Source: Galerina marginata (taxonomy: Eukaryota; Basidiomycota; Agaricomycetes; Agaricales; Galerinaceae). Taken from it: a stretch of DNA of 64,000 nt. Position numbers and translations under genes: made by a program. Positions 56,032 through 64,000 of this stretch are shown piece by piece. The notes beneath the pieces are model-generated. The model was not told the DNA's origin. It ran no database searches and saw nothing but the letters and a program-made list of their open reading frames with translations. Where the stretch lies: assembly GCA_023014335.1 (NCBI GenBank), contig JAECYW010000001.1:3286001-3350000 (forward strand), in the 5' to 3' direction. Position 1 is the first letter of the stretch. Every line of letters begins with the position of its first letter.

Positions 56032-57434
56032 TTAATCTCTACCGTATGGGAAGACTTGCGTGCAGTTGTCCGAAAGAGTTGCTTCGTACAAGAACTGCAA
56101 GTTGGTGTTGATCGCCTTTCGGAGGAGTCCAGTTGGGTAGGGGTACAACGCCTTGATGTTTTTGTTCACGAAATCAGTGTAGCGTTGGCAAGGCGTAAAT
56201 AGGGTCGGTGAACTGAGATCAGCCTTATAGGTGTTGACACCTTTGGTATTGCCTCCAGGCTGGATTGGGTACTTGTTGTAGACGGTTAGGAAACCTTCAT
56301 TACTGATCGACCCGTCGTGGCGGTGGAAATCGGGCGGCAACTGCATAAGTTGGAAGAAACCGCGGGCCACGGTGAGGTCCAACTGACCATCCTTTTGGCG
56401 TCCATCGATAAAGAAGTTGATGGGGAATACAGACTCTCCGTATGCAGTGAAGAGGCGCGGGGAGACAAGAGAGAATTGAGGGTTGCGTGTGAGGGAATCT
56501 TGGTGGAGGAAGTGCCTGAGTTCAGTTGCAACCGTCAAGTTGTATTTTCCAGCTCCATACTTGTTGCTGAAGTCGACGAACTGATAGAATTGAATTAGTC
56601 GATGGAAAACAGCAAAAGAATGGCAATTTACATGTTTGAACCGGCTCTCATCGAAGTCGTGATTATTCCCGAAGAAGGTATCAGCTACATTGCATTTTTT
56701 AGCTGAAATAGCCGTAAATGAAGCAAAAGCACATACCACGAGTCATACTAGTGTCACCTGTATAACATCAGAAAATTTGGATTTGGCAACTTATGATGAA
56801 CGGGTATTATGATTTTACTGACCTTCACAGTTGTTGTGTGTGTTAAGACCCCCTACTGTCGCGGGTTTGGGTGGGTTAGGGCCAGTCAATGGAGTCGCGC
56901 CTCCAATACTCATGAGGTTGGTGATCGGGTTTCCATTAACGAGGAAGGTGGAGAAAACCAGAAAGCGAGCGAAGGTGTTGTCCAAGTTGAGAGCTGTAAA
57001 AGTAGTGTTTAAAATTCGTGCAAAGGACCTTTTGTTTTGTGCACACCTTCTTGAACCGCGTTAATAATTTGGACCGGAGTCACGATACCATTGCGGGGAA
57101 GGTACTAATCAAAAATTCTTATAAGTCATAAAATCTGCGAAGGGTCAATAATGAGACTTACTCCATGAGACGCAAGAGTGTTGAGAGCGGGACAGGGACC
57201 ACGGATATCGCCAGGCTTGAGCGGCAAGTGAGGATGTGCTGCATCGTTGATCAACTTGGTCGAGTCATCGGCGAGAGGGCCAGGTGGCTTCTGCGGTGGT
57301 TGGTACTGAAGGGTCGGGACGACAGCATCCAACTCATCCCTGGTAAGTCCAGCGAGGGACTGGTACTGGGGGAACGCATTCGCAGCGCAGATGCTAAGGG
57401 CTAAGAGAGTGTAAATAGTAAGAGAAGAGAACAT
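56032..57434 (-). CDS. Unspecific peroxygenase / heme-thiolate peroxidase (chloroperoxidase family)
   Basis: A secreted heme-thiolate enzyme that inserts oxygen from hydrogen peroxide into aromatic and aliphatic substrates. The start at 57432-57434 gives a signal peptide (MFSSLTIYTLLALSICAANA). The proximal heme ligand is the Cys of the PCP motif in DIRGPCPALNTLASHGYLPR. The distal acid-base motif EGD and its follow-on EGDTSMTRADTFFGNNHDF are assembled across two introns. Then come NLTVATELRHFLHQDSL, FINFFIDGRQ-like residues and DFHRHDGSISNEGFLTVYN. A Cys near the C-terminus (SDNCTQVFPYGR) matches the disulfide end of long-type peroxygenases. All exons I joined keep frame. A TATA box stands at 57490-57495. 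The gene appears complete and functional. The TAA is at 56032-56034. Confidence 0.9.
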
Positions 57435-57489
57435 GTTGAGCTTCGGGATCCAGATAAGACTCTGAATTTTGAGGTAGAGGACAATGCTC

Positions 57490-57495
57490 TTTATA
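57490..57495 (-). promoter_or_regulatory. TATA box of the peroxygenase gene
   Basis: The minus strand reads GAGTATAAAGAGC, 56 bases upstream of the ATG, which is typical core-promoter spacing. Confidence 0.5.
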
Positions 57496-58660
57496 CTCGA
57501 AACTTTAGGAGACGCCCTGGCGAGGTTATTTTTAGATATACCTGCTCAAATGCTTCAGCGAGGCTTATTGCTGAAAATAGCTCCGTATAGTCTATGATTG
57601 TCACAAAATGATGCCCACTTTCTGGCCCGGAGTCCGTCTCCTTCGCCCCAGGAACTAGCTTTGAGGCACCGAGATTGTTTCCCAATGGCCCGGCTACCAG
57701 CTAGAGCGCCTTTCACATCATCGGCAGCGCCGAATAAAGAATCTTGGCGTCTTTTTATATACAGGGCGGACGATAGTTACTCGTCCTTGGCACCGCTGGG
57801 CAGATCAAACACCTGCCATACCGACGAAGGTGGGAGCTGTGTCGGGACAAGCACATAATAGTACTATGTAAGCTGTAGTGTATCCAGATACCCTGGTCAG
57901 TCATAATCCAACTTGGAATGTTGTTCCGTTACAACAAATGCCCAGAATCTCCAGTCTTTCTCGATATGTGGACCCTCGCATATTTTATTATCACGATAGG
58001 AGGTGGCAGATACTGCGGCGCTCGGGTTTTGACTGCTCACCTGTACCCAGGCGAAACAAGGAGCATATTTCTTTCATGAGAGTTAAATGATGAATCGCGG
58101 AGACATCATGACTTACAAGCCCATCGCAATCGGGGATACGTTAGATGTCGAGCAGTCGGGAATGCCTCTGAAATGCTGCCAGGTTATTCTCCAGACTTGA
58201 TCGAACGATGGCGTGTATCTTTCGCATTAAAAATGTATTGGCGTGTAGGAGGAAAAAATCTTTATATGTCGAAACAATCAGTTTCACAGTATTCGAAAGA
58301 CCTTCTGGCGCTTATTGTGAAGCGCCTATGGAGTTGTTGGCCCGTACTTTGTACATTGAAAGTCTTCGTTATTACACTTGTTTAATGGTGCATTCCAAAA
58401 TAATACGTGTTCCCCACAGTACAGATTTTCTTGCCCCTTAACTTTACCCCTCAATGTAAGTTGATCAAAATCATTTGTGCTCTCAGGCTGAATCCCGACG
58501 ATATCTTCTTACCGCTTGCGTTCAAACACTCAAACACCCCCATTCTCTCGTCCTGGTCAACTAGCGCCGAGTTCTGACATCAGATCCGAACATATACTCT
58601 GGGTCAACCAATGATATATATCATTTCATAAACCGTCATCAACCAGTGCAATTTAGGGAG

Positions 58661-59065
58661 TATGGTGCAGCAGAGCTAAACACCGCTACTTTTGTACAAG
58701 CAAAATTCAGGGTCCAAATTTCCCCCGTTTTCTTATCCCTTAATAGAAAATGCTTCTTTTCTCAATCCAAATCGATCCTCTAAAGGATTTTTTATTTGGA
58801 CCAAAACTGAGCGAGATATTAATTTTGTCATTTCGCAATTTGACCACTTACCTTATATGGCAGGTCCCTGACAGGTACAAACGCCTGTTCTCCGTCCCAC
58901 CCAGGGCAAGAAGCTAGAAAAACACCGTAAAAACACTGATTCAAGCTTGGTGAAGCCCATTCAAACGAATCCCAGCGCAAAAATAGGAAATCAAAATTTC
59001 AAAAATTTTGGCCGCCGATTTGGCCACTGTCCGAAGTTGGTGGTGTTTAGGTCTGCTGCACCATA
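58661..59065. mobile_element. TA-flanked MITE of about 400 bp
   Basis: The left end reads TGGTGCAGCAGAGCTAAACA and the right end, complemented, TGGTGCAGCAGACCTAAACA. They differ at one position in the first 22. A TA lies just outside each end (58661-58662 and 59064-59065), the target duplication of Tc1/mariner-class elements. The interior (58663-59063) is AT-rich and non-coding, with AATTTTTGAAATTTTG-like words toward the right. It is a non-autonomous miniature element, probably mobilised by a Tc1/mariner transposase not present here. Confidence 0.75.
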
Positions 59066-59877
59066 GATAGTCGCCAAGCCAGGAGTTACAGCCTCTATTC
59101 TTCTCATTCCATGTCTGCAACCTGCAATCCCGCGGGGCGTGTGCACATCCAGTAACACCAAAGTCAAATCCCAGCAATTCAGCAGGTATCAAGCCGATGT
59201 GAGGTTTGACAAAAATCGACGGTTCATGGTACGAATTTAATGCCCACAAAAGTCGAAAGGCAGTACAGAGTACAGAATTGATGGTCCATTTGGCGTCAGA
59301 ATGGAAATGTGACACCCGAGTGGACCTGCTACTCGACATCTGAAAGTAAAGCCGACCCGCGTCCCGGAGGAAAGCAGACTGGAATAGTAATACTGACAAG
59401 CTGTGCCTCTTTGGTGGCAAGGTCTTCACCCAGACGCTGCTCGATCTGTAGCCGTAGCAAACACACAAATGTCGAAGTCGGGAGTGAGAAATGAAGGTGG
59501 AAAACAGGGAAATCATTGAGGCTATATAATAATATACGAGTCTCGTCTACCATTTTGGCGGGGCTCGAGCTGTTTGTTGACTTGTCGCCGGAAAGACTGA
59601 CACTTCCAGTCAAGCACAGTCCACAGGAAAGACCAGGTGTCATGACAAGGACAGAGGTACAGTATATTCGTATCAAACGTGAGAGAAACTCTAGATAGAT
59701 TACACTCGTAGTCTACCGTTTAGCATTCGTAAAGGAATAAAACTGGGGAAGATAAGAGGGCAGAATCGGAATCAGACATGGAACGTTGAGGCATGGTCAT
59801 GAGGTTAGTCCAAAATGGAGGACCGAGGACACATAGGAACCGAGCAAAACAGAAAGACTTGTACGACAGGACGTGCT

Positions 59878-61045
59878 TCAGTCACAGTCAGAGCAACAGC
59901 TTTTTTCGTCTTCAGACTCCTCCGTAACTTCAGACTTTTTCTCCTCAGAGACTCGAACGTCAGTGGAGTCCGGGGCGAGGGAGACTGGATTGACCGCATT
60001 GACCTCCTTGGCGTTATCCTTTTTTCCTGAAGTCGCCGGAGGTCCACAACAGGCGCTCTGAAGAGTTGTCAGTGAAAAACTTCAACTATTGCATATCGAG
60101 TGATATCACCTCTTTCCCAGACTTGCCCACATCGCCTGCATTAGGCGAGCAACAACCTCCTTGCTTGGACTCGGAGACACCTTTCTCCTTGATCCCTAGC
60201 TCGACGTCCTTCTCACTATCCGACTGCTCGCTCTCTGGCGTCAACCGGCAGTCGTCGCAGCAGCCGCCCGTAAATTCAGTGCTACTTGCCCATCGGACCA
60301 TCTTGAATCCTTCCCAGCCGAACAAAATGCTCAGACACATGGACGTTGCGCCATCGACCCACCAACCTCCGCGCCAAAGGCGGAATATCAAACTTCCGGC
60401 AAAAAGGACGCAGGTGAGCTGGATGCAGCTAAGGGAGCATATAGCCTCTCCTCGCATGGTGCTACTATCCAAGGCGGTCGCCAAGTATCGTTTCGGGAGC
60501 CAGATAAGGACCATGATAACGATTGCAGATGCCGATATGATGAGGGAGGCGTTGGATGAGTCCGGTTCTTGGTGTAAGACGAGGATGGCTATCGAGCTGG
60601 CTACCGTGCCCAACGCAAGTGCGATAAGCAAGACACCTATGGAGATAGTTCCCAGCCTTTCGAACCTTTGAGCGTCGTCAGGAATTGTCCTACTGAGGAA
60701 TGGTACTCTGGTTCTGTCTACTCACCGTAAGTTCTCTGAATTAAGGTTAGTCTCCCTTTCTTCTCCAGGTTTGGCGATATTTCGAAATCGCCAGACGACG
60801 AGGAGAGCTGAGATGACTTCGATTCCGGACTGGATCCCATAGAAGATGAGAGCGCGGGACTTGGACTCAGCCCCGAATCCAATCGAAAGACCACCTTCGG
60901 CCCCGTTGTAAATGACGCTAATAATGCTGATCGCGATTGCGTACTGCTGAAGACGACGGTATGAAGGCATGGTTCGCTGGTGGGAATACGCCACGACTGC
61001 CTTCACGACTCGACGCTTTTTAGAAATGAGCCGCCCGCTTCTCAC
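59878..61045 (-). CDS. TMEM163-like multi-pass membrane protein with a cysteine-rich tail
   Basis: A cation-efflux-like membrane protein. Exon 1 (from 61045) has a basic head, then QYAIAISIISVIYNGAEGGL and ALIFYGIQSGIEVISALLVV followed by WRFR, a helix pair like that of vertebrate TMEM163, a zinc-export protein. Exon 2 has ISIGVLLIALALGTVASSIA, SLIISASAIVIMVLIWLPKR, the STMRGEAICSLSCIQLTCVL helix and FRLWRGGWWVDGATSMCLSI, then FTGGCCDDC. Exon 3 adds a soluble tail beginning SACCGPP, rich in Glu/Ser/Lys, and ending SCCSDCD. Five Cys pairs or CC motifs in the tail suggest metal binding. A shorter start at 60969 (MPSYRRLQQYAIAI) is possible. The next gene upstream on the same strand is a close paralogue, so this is a tandem pair. 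Transport activity is inferred from the fold only. Confidence 0.7.
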
Positions 61046-63427
61046 ACCTGAATAATAAATAATATTAATGTCGATAATAATGAATTATTTTCAACGTACG
61101 TCATGGGTTCCTTTTCAGAGCTTCATCGACATCGCCAAGAGCTAGAGGTGATTCCCTGCTTCGACCCTTGAAGCATCGGTCCGATGGGTGATTTGGCGAT
61201 GCGGCCGAAAAAAAAACGAGAATTTGTCACTCCGTGGCCATCCCAGCGCTAATGTTTGCTTCGCCTGAATTGCAGAGTCCAGAATCCAGTTTCACTGCCC
61301 ACTAGCTCCCGTTCTCTCACCACGAACTCGTCGGTTCTACCCCATTTTCTGCGAGCCATCCACAATGCCTTCAGTACTTGCCTCTCCGGTGAAGACGCAC
61401 AGGCAGCACATGATACTTTTACGTTAGTCCAACTGCTTGGTCATTGCAGCTGGATTCCGCTCCGCAGACATCGGGGAACCTTCGCCATCGTTCGGAGAGT
61501 CTTTCCCAACCCCGCATAGAAAGCCCAAACAGGTCGATATCCAGAGCGAGGACGCCTCGATGTCGCGGAGAATACGTTGGGGAAGAATCGAAAGGAGTAG
61601 CGAAGAGCCCTAAGAACCTGTTTAAGCAGGAAACATAATCAGCTTAGTGCGTGAATTCGGCAAGGGGTACATAATAATGGGGAAAAGAAATTCAAAAAAA
61701 GCGAAAAACAAATGAATGATGCGGCGAAAAAAGGAAACAAAAAGATACAGAAACCACACTAACGCCTGGTTTTCGGGGAACACATTGAGGTCGTGTGCAT
61801 GTAGCGGTCATCGCACCCCCGGAGATCGTAAGTGACCCCCATGACGTCTGAAAATAAGTAAAACCTCGTAAAAATAAATCAGAGGAGGAATGAATACGCA
61901 TAAAATAATTAAAATGTGCTGGAGAGGGGCCCTCATATTCCAAGGATTGGAAAAAGGCAACTTGCAGATAGGGCGGTAGTAAACAGAAGAAAACGAAAAC
62001 CAGATGAACCAAAGATCATCGATGACAAGCTCAGCGGCTAGATGAAGGACCTACCGCCGATGCTCGATATATAAACCAACACGGGAAGAGTGGCATCGTC
62101 AATGTCGTCACTTACCGTCAATCCGGTCCCGGTTAACATCAGTGCTGGGCGTGGGTGGCCGTGATCGACTCATTCGAATAATACGAAATGGAGCGCAACA
62201 AAGGCAGTATCTCGCACTTACGAAAGTGTCAAAGCAAACGAAACACTGCCAACGATGGCAAGAGTAGGTGATGGGGTAGAATGCGGCCAACTACTCGGCC
62301 AGGCGGTTTTCCAGAAGCCAGAAATGTAAGATTTCCAATACCAAACAACCGGAAATTTGAGGGTCAGAACCCAGGATGAGACGCAAGCAGGTAGGATGGA
62401 AGGAGACGGCTAGACCCATTTAAACAACGACTTCAACCTTGTCACTTACAACTGTAACAATGACTCATATACTGGAGTGTGGCGGGTGCAACCAGGGAAA
62501 AATCTCAGAATCAGAACAAATCTAGAACAGACCTCGAAGCGGCGTCGACAAAGTGAGATATGGTACTCGGAGGAAGCATGTTAAAGCAAGATCGAACATT
62601 GAACAGAGATGAAGACCTTGGTAGAGGCCGCCAGGTCAAATATGCAAGGGTGGGAAGCGCAGACCGTTCGAGGAGGACCCGCGCAGTGGTGGTGAGCTCA
62701 TCCATGGCAGAGGACTTTGAGCATGCCTGGAGTCCTAGAGGGTGGTTGAGGGCGCAATATATCGTAGCTTCCAGCGCATCCTGCTCCTTTGGTGGTGCCA
62801 GCGATACAAGATCCGGGTATGACGAAAAAATGCCTTGCCATTTACCTACCCGTCCCCTCCAGATGCATTTGTTACTTTCATTCTGACCTACAAACGAGCG
62901 AGAAAGAGAAAATGAGCCAGAATGCCAGGAGTTCCTGGCATTTTCGCCCAAGGAGCGCTGGCTATATTGGCTGACGCTGGGACATCGATGGGAGAGGATG
63001 AGAAAGAGTGACTGTCCATGTCGCAACGTCGACCTCAATCCGAATCCCGATTCCGCGTTGCGATCACCATCCCGCTTTCCCGGACCGTCGTTCCGCCTTC
63101 CGATCCGTCTGCACGTGTATGAGGCATTTTATGAACAGTGAACACCAATAGGAAGCGACGTCAACGTTGATCTCGTGAGGCGAATAAAAGGTTGCATACA
63201 AAATTACACGCAAAAAACTAGAGAGACGTATGTTTATTGCAAATAACTTGAAGTACTGTACATAGCGAACTAAAATTCAAGCATTGTAGCTGTATTGACG
63301 GATTAATAAAGGGAGGAACCAGACCCTTATACAATTGGATCGGACATTGTTTAATACGTGTACAGTATTGCGGGTCAATGAACTATTTAGCCAAGCACAG
63401 AAGGAGAGCTTTGCGGGGTGTCTCGCT
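61046..63427. other. 2.4-kb region between the TMEM163-like paralogues
   Basis: No gene was confidently recognised. Plus strand 61360-61640 has a Ser/Pro-rich frame (MPSVLASPVKTHRQHMILL, then RIESPNRSISRARTPRC) that looks like the start of a regulatory protein but cannot be joined in frame. Minus strand 62180-61750 has a possible small exon pair (MSRSRPPTPSTDVNRDRID, then VMGVTYDLRGCDDRYMHTTS) with GTAAGT and TTTCAG borders about 0.25 kb apart. ORFs at 62511-63038 overlap on both strands and show no domain. Confidence 0.3.
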
Positions 63428-64000
63428 TTATTCACAGTCAGAACAACAGTCATCTTCGTCGGAATCCTTCAGAGCCTTGGGTTTCTTCTCTTCAGAAACT
63501 CGAATACCGGTAGCCTTCGGCACGGACGTCCCAACAGAACGATTCTTGCTTCCTGACTTCGTCTTAGATTCACATTCATCGCTCTAAAGTTTTCTTGTGA
63601 GTGAAACGACTTTGACGTATCAAGCGACATTACGTACCTCCGGGGCGGATTTGCATTCGGGACCTGATTTGCACGCGTCACCTGTGGGGCAACTCCCCTG
63701 CTTGGAACCGGAAGTATGTTTAGCCTTCGCCGAGATACCTAATTCTGCGTCTTTCTCCGACGGCTCGCTTTCTGGCTCGGTTCCGTGATGATGATCTTCC
63801 TCGCAACAGCCACCGGTAAACTCTGAACTACTTGCCCACCGTACCATCTTGAATCCTTCCCATCCAAACAGAATACTGAGGATCATGGACGTCGCTCCGT
63901 CGACCCACCAGCCCCCATGCCAAAGGCGGAATATTAAACTTCCGGCGAAGAGGACGCAGGTGAGTTGGATACAGCTCAAGGAACATGTCGCCTCTCCACG
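63428..64000 (-). CDS. TMEM163-like membrane protein, tandem paralogue (5' end outside window)
   Basis: The C-terminal part of a second copy. It begins at the window edge within GEATCSLSCIQLTCVLFAGS and continues LIFRLWHGGWWVDGATSMI, LSILFGWEGFKMVRWASSSE and FTGGCCEEDHHHGTEPESEP. The His triplet in place of the first copy's CDDC adds a metal-binding flavour. A last exon holds a Lys/Ser/Glu-rich tail ending DCCSDCE before the TAA at 63428-63430. The membrane part is about 85 percent identical to the first copy by eye, while the tails have diverged except for the terminal CCSDC motif. The pair points the same way, separated by about 2.4 kb. Confidence 0.7.

Larger units (their letters stand above)
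57435..59877. other. 2.4-kb intergenic region containing a MITE
   Basis: The peroxygenase promoter (57435-57900), short shadow ORFs, the MITE at 58661-59065, and the 3' flank of the TMEM163-like gene. No other gene was recognised. Confidence 0.4.

Noticed and set aside
60066..60671. A 201-residue plus-strand ORF across the TMEM163-like gene
   Set aside because: It is the antisense shadow of a conserved membrane-protein exon; its translation has no helices or motifs, while the minus strand does.

Overview
The window is nuclear DNA from a filamentous basidiomycete, most likely an Agaricomycete. Genes carry many roughly 50-nt GT-AG introns, are packed on both strands, and belong to families typical of that group: an unspecific peroxygenase, a DUF6534 membrane protein, thaumatin-like/ricin-B lectin proteins, fungal NACHT-WD40 proteins, an Agaricomycete-style metallothionein and an INO80 Ies2 subunit. 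No ribosomal RNA, tRNA, CRISPR array or prokaryotic operon structure was seen.

Layout. 0-9 kb: 3' end of a Cdc7-like kinase (+), then a nitronate monooxygenase, an MFS anion transporter and a DUF6534 membrane protein (all -). 10.7-11.2 kb: a 519-bp non-coding DNA transposon relic with a perfect 10-bp target duplication. 12-17 kb: INO80 subunit Ies2 (-) and two tandem secreted thaumatin-like + beta-trefoil proteins (-). 19.5 kb: a conserved hypothetical protein. 21-31 kb: two adjacent NLR-like genes. The first joins a DUF2235 alpha/beta-hydrolase to NACHT-WD40; the second lacks the hydrolase. 32-39 kb: a BLI-3-like flavin protein, an F-box protein, an HSF-type transcription factor and a DUF5648-like secreted protein. 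Two of these genes show a non-canonical splice donor exactly where homology demands one. 39-47 kb: a gene-poor stretch of repeats and gene relics, with one small two-exon gene.

47-55.3 kb is a copper-handling cluster: a CCC2-type copper P-type ATPase (+), a CTR copper importer (-) and, unlisted by simple ORF calling, a 35-residue spliced metallothionein (+). Degenerate pieces of the ATPase lie on both sides of the intact gene, and the CTR gene carries a duplicated exon relic. 56-57.4 kb: a heme-thiolate peroxygenase. 58.7-59.1 kb: a TA-flanked MITE. 59.9-64 kb: two tandem TMEM163-like membrane proteins with cysteine-rich tails, the second running off the window.

Exon structures for the DUF2235-NACHT-WD40, NACHT-WD40, copper ATPase, CTR, metallothionein and BLI-3-like genes were worked out by hand. 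In each, the summed exon length is a multiple of three, which supports the models. Family names rest on motif recognition, not on database searches.
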